Source of the DNA: Deltaproteobacteria bacterium
Lineage (GTDB): Bacteria; Myxococcota_C; UBA6777
Direction of reading: 5' to 3'
NCBI GenBank assembly: GCA_006226375.1
Contig: SBHC01000010.1
Coordinates: 424,492-488,491, forward strand
DNA length: 64,000 nt
Of this stretch, positions 37,505 through 45,364 are shown in pieces. Within the stretch, counting starts at the first letter, position 1. Each line of letters begins with the position of its first letter. The position numbers and the translations under genes were made by a program. The notes beneath the pieces are model-generated. The model searched no databases and had not been told where the DNA came from. It was given only the letters and a program-made list of their open reading frames with translations.

Positions 37505-37829
37505 AGAAACCCCTTCGTGTCTCTTCTGTGATCTAACAAGATCAAGGCCTGTCACCTGCAAGACGTATCTTCCCCCTCGATCCGTGACCTACCTCACAAC
37601 ACAAAAGACTTTCAACTTCAACACGTTGCACATCGCACCCGCTCTCAACCCAAAACAAAAAGAAATCCAACACACGAGAAAGGTGTTGTGCGACGGGGAC
37701 GTAGCCGACACATCGCGGGTTGGGTTCAGCAAAGGACAAAGGAAGAGAGCAATCAGATACCAGAACAATGCGTCGGGACAGATGACAGAGAGCGAACATG
37801 TCCACAAACGGTTCCTGTGGAGGCACAAC
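37505..37829 (+). other. 325-bp intergenic region between rapA and the ECF sigma gene
   Basis: No gene or RNA recognised. The upstream half is pyrimidine/A-rich with CTTTCAACTTCAACAC; a GATC-loop-GATC inverted repeat lies near 37530-37545. An in-frame ATG at 37782 could extend the sigma factor by 16 residues but lacks a good ribosome-binding site. No convincing -35/-10 pair was found. Confidence 0.4.
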
Positions 37830-38369
37830 ATGGTTTTTGAAAAACAGACACTCAACCGAGTTTATCGTTACTGCCTGTCCTTAACGACAGAGCCAGAAGC
37901 AGCGTATGACCTGATGCAAACAGGCATTGAACGATACCTCCGAATGCAGGCCAACCGGGCAGATGCCGCGCAAGACGAACCGTCCAAGCCGCTCTCGTAC
38001 CTGTTCCGGATTGTACGCAACGCCCACATCGACCAGAAGCGACGGACCAAAGGGAAGTCCTGGGAGTCGTGGGAAGACGCACAAACCGAGGTTCACACCA
38101 ACGTGGTGTGTGCCGGGTTTCAATCCTTGGATGACATCTTGATTGACCGGGAGCGGGTGGAGGCCGTAATGAGCCAGCTCCCCGACTCCCATCGAGAACT
38201 CTTGTTTTTGTGGGCCGTCGAAGGGTACACTGTGCAAGAGATCTCCGACCTCATGGAAGTACCACGTGGAACGCTGCTCGCGCGGCTGCATCGGATTCGA
38301 CAAAAGATAAAAGCGTCCCTGATCGCCACCCCACAAGCCGATTCAGGGATACGGGAGGCGTGGGGATGA
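37830..38369 (+). CDS. ECF-type RNA polymerase sigma factor
   Basis: About 179 aa from ATG 37830, chosen for the strong GGAGG seven bases upstream. Region 2 features are SYLFRIVRNAHIDQKRRTKG (core/promoter -10 contacts); region 4 is LPDSHRELLFLWAVEGYTVQEISDLMEVPRGTLLARLHRIRQKI, a helix-turn-helix for the -35. Sigma 1.1 and 3 are absent, as in ECF/group IV factors. The stop overlaps the next gene's ATG (ATGA), the usual arrangement with an anti-sigma factor. Signal sensed is unknown. Confidence 0.9.
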   Translation: MVFEKQTLNRVYRYCLSLTTEPEAAYDLMQTGIERYLRMQANRADAAQDEPSKPLSYLFRIVRNAHIDQKRRTKGKSWESWEDAQTEVHTNVVCAGFQSLDDILIDRERVEAVMSQLPDSHRELLFLWAVEGYTVQEISDLMEVPRGTLLARLHRIRQKIKASLIATPQADSGIREAWG

Positions 38370-39133
38370 CCGAGACCAAGACCCAACAATCCATCAAGTC
38401 AGCCGTGAAAGAGCACTACGACTCTTTTGAGCTCTCTGACGATCAGCTTGCCCAAATGGAGGCTTTGCAGGCCGCTCACGCCAGCCCCCATGACAAGCTC
38501 AAAGCGATGGAGCGCGAACTCGCAAGCCGTGCCGTGGGAGCCACACCCTCCGACAAGATCCTATCGCTGCAGGCGGGCATGAACCCGGACGAGATTCCCT
38601 CGATCTCCTCGTCCTTTCCTTACCCACAGCCTGTTGTAGCGAAGCGCTCAAGCCGCAAGCTTCTTCTCGCAGCACTGGGTGGACTGCTCTGCCTGGGTCT
38701 AGCCTGGGGTGCTTGGCACTTCAGCCCGCAATCCAGCACAGCGCCACTCGCGGCGTCGTTCCGTCCGTTGTTGCAATCAGTGGTTGCCTACGGCTCACAG
38801 CACGCCAAACCTTCGGCAAGCTCTGCCTCATTGGTCGGGCTGCAAGCGCAGTGGAAGACGCTGCCGTTTCAGTTGGTGGCCTCCACTCACTTGCCCCCTT
38901 CCCGGTGGTTGCTCGTCGGCGGCACCCAGACAGCGCTTCAAAAACAGTCGATTGCTGTGTTGTACTACCGTCACCGCACGACAAACAAACAGGTGACCCT
39001 GTTCCAGATGGCCCCCTGGGCTGGACAAGGTTCTGGACAGAACGCCTGGAGCGGAACCCTCCAACAATCCTCCGTCAAGCTCTGGCACGAACGCGGCCTG
39101 TTGCATGTCCTCGTAGGTCACTCCAAGGACTGA
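38366..39133 (+). CDS. membrane anti-sigma-like protein partnered with the ECF sigma factor
   Basis: 255 aa from ATG 38366, overlapping the sigma stop by four bases. N-terminal cytoplasmic part of about 95 residues, one transmembrane helix (LLLAALGGLLCLGLAWGAW) and a periplasmic domain of about 140 residues (LASTHLPPSRWLLVGGTQ, RGLLHVLVGH). No zinc-binding HxxxCxxC is present, so it is not a ZAS-type anti-sigma. Position, topology and coupling to the sigma gene are the evidence for anti-sigma function. Confidence 0.7.
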   Translation: MTETKTQQSIKSAVKEHYDSFELSDDQLAQMEALQAAHASPHDKLKAMERELASRAVGATPSDKILSLQAGMNPDEIPSISSSFPYPQPVVAKRSSRKLLLAALGGLLCLGLAWGAWHFSPQSSTAPLAASFRPLLQSVVAYGSQHAKPSASSASLVGLQAQWKTLPFQLVASTHLPPSRWLLVGGTQTALQKQSIAVLYYRHRTTNKQVTLFQMAPWAGQGSGQNAWSGTLQQSSVKLWHERGLLHVLVGHSKD

Positions 39134-39149
39134 TACCAAGCCCGTCGGG

Positions 39150-39178
39150 TTGACTTCTTTGGTTCTTTCGACGATACC
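39150..39178 (+). promoter_or_regulatory. candidate promoter of the nucleotidyltransferase gene
   Basis: TTGACT (39150-39155), 17-bp spacer, GATACC (39173-39178). The -35 is good, the -10 weak. Confidence 0.3.
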
Positions 39179-39256
39179 CCCCACATCCGATTCTTGGTAT
39201 GGTATGCCCTACACCTTGTAGAGCACAAACCTCTCCTCCTTCGTTTGGGTACGTCG

Positions 39257-39868
39257 ATGTTTGATGAACTTGTGAAAGAACTCCGCAGCAAATACAACCC
39301 CCACACCATCTTTCTGTATGGCTCCCACGCCCGCGGCGACGCCAGCCCCGAGAGCGACATCGACATTCTTGTGATCACCAAGACAGGTGAAGCCACCACC
39401 GACAGCCGTCCCTGGGGCGACTACAACTTGGACGCGTGGATCTACCCGGAAGAAGAAGCCGAGTTTGTCGACGACTTTCTCCACCTGGCAGAGGCCCAGA
39501 TCCTCTGGAGCAAGAACAAGTGGGGCAACAAATTTCTTCAAGCGGTACGAGAGCGTTTTGCCGAGGGACCCGAAGCTCTTCCAGAGCACGACAAGCAACA
39601 TCGATTGCGCTGGTTCCAGAAGATGCTCAGCCGAATCCAGCGTGACGACACGGAAGCCCACTTCCGCCGTCACTGGTTGCTCGTGGATCTCCTGCCCACT
39701 TACTTTGGTCTGATCCAGGCGTGGTATATGGGACCCAAACGTTCCTTGCAGTGGTTGGAAGAGAACAAGCCTGACGTCTACAAAGCGTTCCAAACCATTC
39801 TCGCTCCGGCCTGCCCCACCGAAACTCTCGTAGAACAAGTCCAGGAACTGCTCACACCCTTTGAGTAG
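39257..39868 (+). CDS. nucleotidyltransferase-domain protein
   Basis: About 203 aa from ATG 39257. GSHARGDASPESDIDI near residue 23 is the pol-beta superfamily G-S-x-x-R-G-x(n)-S-D-x-D motif with two metal-binding Asp, and NLDAWIYP may give the third Asp. The rest is helical (HWLLVDLLPTYFGLIQAWY, EENKPDVYKAFQTI) and resembles the HEPN-like or kanamycin-nucleotidyltransferase C-terminal bundle. It could be an antitoxin-like MNT or a small-molecule nucleotidyltransferase. No separate HEPN toxin gene is adjacent. Convergent with pyrD, eight bases apart. Confidence 0.75.
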   Translation: MFDELVKELRSKYNPHTIFLYGSHARGDASPESDIDILVITKTGEATTDSRPWGDYNLDAWIYPEEEAEFVDDFLHLAEAQILWSKNKWGNKFLQAVRERFAEGPEALPEHDKQHRLRWFQKMLSRIQRDDTEAHFRRHWLLVDLLPTYFGLIQAWYMGPKRSLQWLEENKPDVYKAFQTILAPACPTETLVEQVQELLTPFE

Positions 39869-39876
39869 AACTTCCC

Positions 39877-40983
39877 TCAGGTGTTCGCCCCAACAGCATC
39901 CTGGACATTGGCAAAGCCGTCTCTCTCAAGAAACCAGGAGAGAGACTTGTTGATCCTCTTGACCAGACCAGGTCCCTCAAAGATCAAGCCTGTGTACACC
40001 TGCAACAACGAAGCACCCGCGAGGATCTTTTCGTAGGCACTTTGGGGTGAATGGATCCCACCCACTCCAATGATCGGCAGCGCACCTTTTGTGTATTGGT
40101 ACAAGTAACGAATCAAAGCCGTGGAACGAGCACAGACAGGCTGGCCGCTGAGACCTCCATGTCCGATTTGAGTGAGCGCCTGGGATGAGGTCTGAAGCCC
40201 AGCCCGGTTGGACGCTGTGTTGGTCGCAATCCATCCGGCGATAGCGTGCTGTTGGGCCACATCCAGGATCTCGTCCAAAGCATCTCCAGCCCGCAAGTTT
40301 TCTGTTGGCGGAGGCGACAGTTTAACCAACACAGGGACATCCAAGGCCATCGACTGGCGCACCTCAAAGATCGCTCGAAGCAAAGCATCCAAGGCCTCGG
40401 GGTCCTCGAAGGTTTTGCCCTCAGTCGTGTTGGGGCATGACACATTCAACGCCACATAGTCCGCGTGAGGAGCGAGGAGTTCAAAGCTACGGACAAAGTC
40501 GTCAATGCCCGCGTCGCCCAAGATGTCGGGGCTGTGGGTCTTTGCGATGTTGATGCCCAAGGGCACATGGTAAGACTCGCGATGTTCGGAGATCCTCGCA
40601 GCCACAGCCTCCGCGCCCTGGTTGTTCAGCCCCATTCGGTTGATCAAGGCCCGGTCGAGAGGCAGTCGAAAGGCACGAGGTTTTGCGTTGCCTCCAGAGG
40701 AATGAGCCGTCACCGAACCCACCTCTACAAAGCCCATCCCCAACGCTTCCCAGAACCGGACAAGCTCGGCGTTTTTGTCCATCCCGGCAGCCAGTCCCAC
40801 AGGGTTGGCAAACGGCAGCCCCCAAAGCTCCTGCTGCAACCGTTTGTCTGTGTAGGCAAACCAAGGCCGCACGAACACAGGAGCGACAGGTTGAAGCCAA
40901 CGTGAAAACTTAAACGTAGCCTGGTGCGCGCGTTCAGCGTCCATCAGAAAGAGGAAAGGACGCATCCAACGATACAATGACAT
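39877..40983 (-). CDS. pyrD: dihydroorotate dehydrogenase (quinone), class 2
   Basis: 368 aa. Oxidises dihydroorotate to orotate with FMN and passes electrons to quinone (pyrimidine synthesis, inner membrane face). Class 2 is shown by the N-terminal helical extension (FLFLMDAERAHQATF) before NPVGLAAGMDKNAE, and by SVTAHSSGGNAKPRAFRLP, NRMGLNNQGA, ALNVSCPNTTEG (catalytic Ser in class 2), LSPP, and GGLSGQPV, IIGVGGIHSPQSAYEKI for FMN phosphate. Convergent with the nucleotidyltransferase gene. 49 bp separate its start from the end of the upstream dehydrogenase gene on the same strand. Confidence 0.95.
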   Translation of the reverse strand: MSLYRWMRPFLFLMDAERAHQATFKFSRWLQPVAPVFVRPWFAYTDKRLQQELWGLPFANPVGLAAGMDKNAELVRFWEALGMGFVEVGSVTAHSSGGNAKPRAFRLPLDRALINRMGLNNQGAEAVAARISEHRESYHVPLGINIAKTHSPDILGDAGIDDFVRSFELLAPHADYVALNVSCPNTTEGKTFEDPEALDALLRAIFEVRQSMALDVPVLVKLSPPPTENLRAGDALDEILDVAQQHAIAGWIATNTASNRAGLQTSSQALTQIGHGGLSGQPVCARSTALIRYLYQYTKGALPIIGVGGIHSPQSAYEKILAGASLLQVYTGLIFEGPGLVKRINKSLSWFLERDGFANVQDAVGANT

Positions 40984-41032
40984 GAGAGCCTCACTTGGAA
41001 GTTGGAAGAAGCCAGGAAGAGACAGAGAGCGA

Positions 41033-41974
41033 TCAGGACATGTTGAGGAAGTCGGACAGAAAGGCCATTGCGTTGGGGTAGGATGTCGCGTTGTTCACAG
41101 AAGCCACCGCGTTCCACTGCTGCGCGACCTCTTCGGGAGAAGGCGGCTTGCCATTTTGGGCGAGCGCAACAGGAGCGCCCGAGACCACCTGGGCCTGACT
41201 GAACGTCCCCATCGCAGCGTTGAAGATACCGCCCGTTGTGGGGCAGTCGGAAGCACACAACCACAGCACCAACGGCACAACAAACTCTGGATCGAGCTGC
41301 TTCAACATATCGGGAGGAAGGATCGTCTCTGTCATACGCGACGCAGCCACAGGAGCCACCGTATTCACATGAACGTTGTACTTCTTGCCTTCTTGAGCGA
41401 GGGTCAGCATCAAGCCCACCAGCCCAAGCTTGGCCGCCGAGTAGTTGGCCTGACCAAAGTTCCCGAAGAGGCCAGCGGCTGATGAGGTCATCATGATTCG
41501 GCCGTACCCTTGCTCTCGCATCACCTTAAACACCGGGTGTGTCGAATAAAACGCACCGTCCAGGTGAACAGAACGGACAGCCTCCCAGTCGTCAGCTTCC
41601 ATCTTGGAGAAGCTTTTGTCCCGCAGGATTCCTGCGTTGTTAATCAGGATGTCAACCCGCTCGTAGTGCGACATCGCCGTATGAAGCAAGGACTCGCCAC
41701 CTTTTTGTGTGGCCACGGAGTCGTAGTTGGCGACGGCTTCGCCTCCCGCCGCGCAAATTTCTTCCACCACGGCGTCGGCACGGGAGACGCCACCTTCGGA
41801 CGAACCATCCCGGTTGACGCTGACGTCATTGACCACCACCTTCGCACCGCGAGCAGCCAGAGCCAGGGCATACGCTCGGCCCAGTCCACCGCCCGCTCCT
41901 GTGACAATTGCAACCTGCCCGTCAAAACGAATCGTTGTTTCCCCCAAGGAAGGGTTTGTTTCTTCAGCACTCAT
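41033..41974 (-). CDS. SDR-family (3R)-hydroxyacyl-CoA dehydrogenase-like (MFE-2 type)
   Basis: About 313 aa from ATG 41974, preceded by AGGAG. Short-chain dehydrogenase with the NAD(P) loop TGAGGGLGRAYA, NDVS, NNAG, and active-site Ser/Tyr/Lys in TSSAAG and YSAAK. The segment NDVSVNRDGSSEGGVSRADAVVEEI with VANYDSV is characteristic of the dehydrogenase part of peroxisomal multifunctional enzyme 2 (17-beta-HSD4). The C-terminal helical extension (SPEEVAQQWNAV) also fits. No hydratase or SCP domain is fused. Predicted role in fatty-acid beta-oxidation of (3R)-hydroxyacyl-CoAs. Confidence 0.87.
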   Translation of the reverse strand: MSAEETNPSLGETTIRFDGQVAIVTGAGGGLGRAYALALAARGAKVVVNDVSVNRDGSSEGGVSRADAVVEEICAAGGEAVANYDSVATQKGGESLLHTAMSHYERVDILINNAGILRDKSFSKMEADDWEAVRSVHLDGAFYSTHPVFKVMREQGYGRIMMTSSAAGLFGNFGQANYSAAKLGLVGLMLTLAQEGKKYNVHVNTVAPVAASRMTETILPPDMLKQLDPEFVVPLVLWLCASDCPTTGGIFNAAMGTFSQAQVVSGAPVALAQNGKPPSPEEVAQQWNAVASVNNATSYPNAMAFLSDFLNMS

Positions 41975-42132
41975 AGCAGGCTCCTTTTTTGTCCCAAGTG
42001 GTAGGCAATGATGGGACACAGCCTAGCCGAATTACCCTGTGTGTCAACCGCAAGAAAAAGCCATCCCTTGGACCGTTCATTCGTCCCCCTTGGTTCTACG
42101 AAAAAACAAAGCGTTATCAGCAGGTCACACCC

Positions 42133-42162
42133 TTGAACCAAGCGAACTCGCTGTGATATAGT
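42133..42162 (+). promoter_or_regulatory. sigma70-type promoter for the Ser/Thr kinase gene
   Basis: TTGAAC (42133-42138), 18-bp spacer, TATAGT (42157-42162), about 86 bp before the TTG start. Confidence 0.5.
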
Positions 42163-42248
42163 GGCCCGACTTTATTCAAGGGCATAGAACACAGCTAGCA
42201 AATCCCAACAGTAACAAACCCTTACACGACCACAAGAGAGGCTCAGCC

Positions 42249-44192
42249 TTGTCGCGCGGAACAACACTCGGACGCTACACTCTGATCGAACAGCTTGCCG
42301 TGGGCGGCATGGCTGAGATTTGGCTGGCGCATATGGCAGGCCCCGAGGGGTTTGAAAAGCTCCTTGTGATCAAAAAGATCCTGCCGCACCTTTTGCAGCG
42401 CCCGAGCTTCCTCCAGATGTTCCTCAACGAAGCTCGACTCGCCGCGCAGCTCAATCACCCCAACGTTGTTCAGATCTATGACCTCGGCAAGGTGGATGAG
42501 ATCTACTTCATCGCGATGGAGTACATTTTTGGCCGAGACCTCTCCGAGATCGGCTACAAGACCAAGAAGAAGCAAGAGCCGATCCCCATTGAGTTTGCGA
42601 CCAAGATCATCTCCCAAGTCTGTGAAGGCCTCTATGCTGCACACACCAAGAGCGACACCTTTGGGCAACCGCTCAACATTGTCCACCGGGATGTCTCCCC
42701 CCACAACGTGTTGGTGTCGTTCTCGGGCAACGTGAAGATCCTCGACTTCGGGATCGCCAAAGCAGCCAACCAATACGACCAAACCCAACAAGGCATTCTT
42801 AAGGGGAAAGTGTCGTACATGTCGCCCGAACAGATCCTGGGCGACCCCATCGACGCACGCTCCGATCTCTTCAGCTTGGGTGCGGTGTTCTACGAGCTGG
42901 TCACGGGCTACCGACTGTTCACAGGCGACAACGATATCGCCATCCTCCGCAGCATAACAGAAGACGATGTAGAGCCTCCCTCTACCTTTAATAAGGAGAT
43001 CCCCCCCGATCTGGAGGCCATCATCCTTGGGATGTTGGAGAAAAACCCTGACGATCGCTACCCCAACGCCTTTGAGTTGCAGCAGGATCTCAACCTTCTG
43101 TTGAAGCGTTTGGGAAGCCCCACCAACATTCACATGGCACAGTATCTGCGTCAGTTGTTCGACGATGAGATGGACGCTGAGCGACGCTACCTCCAGAGAA
43201 AAATTGAAGACCTGGTACACGCCGAGGTCCTTCCCCCGATCGAAGAGGAAGAGACCCTGGTTGTGTTTGCTGGCAGCCAAGAGTTGGATCAGTACGATAT
43301 CATCTCGGAAGAAGACGAGATCGACGACCACCTCCCCATAGCCATGGGTCAAGAGATCGACAACGTCACCCACAATCCCTGGCTTGACCAAGGCCAATAC
43401 GAGCCCGAACCGGAGTGGGCGTCGGACGACCTTGACCTCGCGACTTCGGAGGTCGAGAGTCCACTGGTTGGCAAGGCTGGTGTGGCTCGGGACATCTCTG
43501 AAGCCACCCGCCCAGAGCTGGCGATCGATCAAGACCCACCGACCAATCCAGCCGCAGAGTTGGAACAGATGGCTCCTCTCCATCATCCGTCACCGACTCC
43601 AACAGGTTCGTCGGTAGCGACATCCAAAGAGCACACATCGGAGCACACTCCACCTCACGGGTCACGTTACAGCTCGCCGCTGTTTGAAACCATTCAACAG
43701 TTGCAAGACTTTCAGGGTCACCCAGGAGGCCGAGCCAACCCTTCGGTGATGGCTTCCTCGTCTCACGCAGAGGCCCTCCGTAACGCATCGTATGTGGGTC
43801 CACCTCGCTCGGTGTCCTATGCGCCAGAGACGCCCCGCATCCCGCCCGCCGCCAAAGCCGTCCCCTCTCCTTCGGGGGAACAGAGTCGTGTGTATCCGTC
43901 TCGCACGTCATCTCCAGGTGTGCCAGCGGTTCAAGATGGACCTTTGTTTGTCCCGATGTCCTCTGAGCCCCGACGCGATGGAGATATCCCTTTGGTATTG
44001 TCTCTTTCGCCCGATGAGTACCACCAGCTGGCTCAAAAGGCGTCCCAGCAAGATTTGTCAGTTCTAGAGATGGCTCATGTGATGGTTCGCCATGCACTTG
44101 CGTCATCCGAGCCCTTCCCCCACAACGGTGAATCCCCTTGCCAATCTCCCCCAAGATCGAATAGGGTGGCTGCTACGTCAAAAAAAGATTGA
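42249..44192 (+). CDS. Hanks-type serine/threonine protein kinase with disordered C-terminus
   Basis: 647 aa with a TTG start at 42249 (GAGAGG eight bases upstream). Kinase domain about residues 8-270: glycine loop LAVGGMAEIW, VIK (K42), HRDVSPHNVL (D148), DFGIAK (D166) and MSPEQ, all catalytic residues intact. HRDVSPHN is a variant common in deltaproteobacterial kinases. Residues about 330-600 are Pro/Ser-rich and probably disordered; a short conserved-looking end (LSPDEYHQLAQKASQQDLSVLEMAHVMVRHAL) may be an interaction helix. No transmembrane helix is seen, so it is likely cytoplasmic. The next gene follows at 77 bp but has its own promoter. Confidence 0.9.
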   Translation: MSRGTTLGRYTLIEQLAVGGMAEIWLAHMAGPEGFEKLLVIKKILPHLLQRPSFLQMFLNEARLAAQLNHPNVVQIYDLGKVDEIYFIAMEYIFGRDLSEIGYKTKKKQEPIPIEFATKIISQVCEGLYAAHTKSDTFGQPLNIVHRDVSPHNVLVSFSGNVKILDFGIAKAANQYDQTQQGILKGKVSYMSPEQILGDPIDARSDLFSLGAVFYELVTGYRLFTGDNDIAILRSITEDDVEPPSTFNKEIPPDLEAIILGMLEKNPDDRYPNAFELQQDLNLLLKRLGSPTNIHMAQYLRQLFDDEMDAERRYLQRKIEDLVHAEVLPPIEEEETLVVFAGSQELDQYDIISEEDEIDDHLPIAMGQEIDNVTHNPWLDQGQYEPEPEWASDDLDLATSEVESPLVGKAGVARDISEATRPELAIDQDPPTNPAAELEQMAPLHHPSPTPTGSSVATSKEHTSEHTPPHGSRYSSPLFETIQQLQDFQGHPGGRANPSVMASSSHAEALRNASYVGPPRSVSYAPETPRIPPAAKAVPSPSGEQSRVYPSRTSSPGVPAVQDGPLFVPMSSEPRRDGDIPLVLSLSPDEYHQLAQKASQQDLSVLEMAHVMVRHALASSEPFPHNGESPCQSPPRSNRVAATSKKD

Positions 44193-44217
44193 CCATGACT
44201 GCCCGTCTGGCTACAAT
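44189..44217 (+). promoter_or_regulatory. sigma70-type promoter overlapping the kinase stop
   Basis: TTGACC (44189-44194), 17-bp spacer, TACAAT (44212-44217), ending 51 bp before the ATG at 44269. The -35 overlaps the kinase TGA stop. Confidence 0.6.
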
Positions 44218-44268
44218 CCGCCCCCAACATAGTGTGCAAGGCTTTCGCGTTAATTGAGGAAACGAGTA

Positions 44269-45285
44269 ATGAACAAAAAGCTCTTGTTATCCATACTGCT
44301 GTCAACCCTGGGTTTGATGGTACTGGTGCAAGGATGTACCTCCCCGACTTGTCAAGACTACATGGACAGCATGGCAGTATGCCGCGACAAGATCGTATCC
44401 GAGTACGGAAGCAAAGTTGTCATTGAAGAAAAAGATGGCAGCAAGCGGACCAGAACTTGTAAAAAAGAAACGGGCCGCAAGGACTGTGGTCTGGCTGCTT
44501 ACTGTGTCAAAGGACAGGCGAGCGCATTCGCGACCTGCTACCAGCCCGGCTCGCTGTACAAGCGCTACCAAACGCTGGTCGATGATCTGAGCCTCTCCTG
44601 TGGCCCCATCTTTGCTGTCCGACAGGCCGGCAAGAAGAGTTACTACCAGTGTGTGAAGGCTGCCAACTGCGACCTCCGCAAGATCAACGCGTGCCAGACT
44701 CTGCTCAAAAAAGAGAAGAAATCCGGCTCCAGCGGCTACATCATGGGCTTCTTGATCTTCTTGGGTCTGAGCATCCTGTTGGAAGGTCTTGTCCTGTTTG
44801 GCTTCCTGAAGTTCACCGACCGTATGAACCCGAAGGTCACTCTGACCCGCGCCCTCGTCCTCTCTGTGATTGTGGGTGTGATTAGCTTCCCGGCTGTCTA
44901 CTTCAACTTCCTGGTGGGTATGGGACTCTCGGCGAGCTTGCTGTTTGGTCTGATCATTATCTTCTTCTACCAGGGCGCCGGTATGCCCACGTTGGTCACA
45001 ACCATCCACCTGATATGGGTGTCGATGTTCTTCAACTTTATGGTGGCCAACCAAAGCCTGGGCAACACCTCCTGGCTTTACGCTCCGAAGAAACTCCGTG
45101 TTCAGGTGATGTACCACCATGAGAAGCTGAACACCTTGATGGAAGAATTCGACACCGCGCAAAAAGAAGCCGCGGCTGCTCGGGCTCGCCTCAAGAAAGA
45201 GAAGGAAGAAGCTGCCAAGAAAAAGCAGCAAGAAGCCAAAGAGAAGAAGAAAAAAGAAGAAGCCAAAGACGACGACGACGATTAA
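44269..45285 (+). CDS. lipoprotein-membrane protein with coiled-coil acidic tail
   Basis: About 338 aa from ATG 44269. Lipoprotein-like signal ending LVQGC, a Cys-rich region of about 120 residues (CTSPTCQDYMDSMAVC, CGLAAYC, CDLRKINAC), then four hydrophobic helices (IMGFLIFLGLSILLEGLVLFGFL to TLVTTIHLIWVSMFFNFMVA), and a C-terminal Lys/Glu/Ala coiled coil ending in a poly-Asp run. This mix of an outside Cys domain, membrane core and charged cytoplasmic coil is unusual. No family recognised. The position after the kinase suggests a possible partner or substrate. Confidence 0.65.
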   Translation: MNKKLLLSILLSTLGLMVLVQGCTSPTCQDYMDSMAVCRDKIVSEYGSKVVIEEKDGSKRTRTCKKETGRKDCGLAAYCVKGQASAFATCYQPGSLYKRYQTLVDDLSLSCGPIFAVRQAGKKSYYQCVKAANCDLRKINACQTLLKKEKKSGSSGYIMGFLIFLGLSILLEGLVLFGFLKFTDRMNPKVTLTRALVLSVIVGVISFPAVYFNFLVGMGLSASLLFGLIIIFFYQGAGMPTLVTTIHLIWVSMFFNFMVANQSLGNTSWLYAPKKLRVQVMYHHEKLNTLMEEFDTAQKEAAAARARLKKEKEEAAKKKQQEAKEKKKKEEAKDDDDD

Positions 45286-45364
45286 ACCCTGCCCCCCTTG
45301 TGGTCACCTTACCTGACACGTCATAATGAGAGGACTCAACCTCTCTTGTGTCGACAAGGCGACC

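Noticed and set aside
42243-43586. 447-codon minus-strand ORF opposite the kinase gene
   Set aside because: No family features; the kinase catalytic motifs are on the plus strand.
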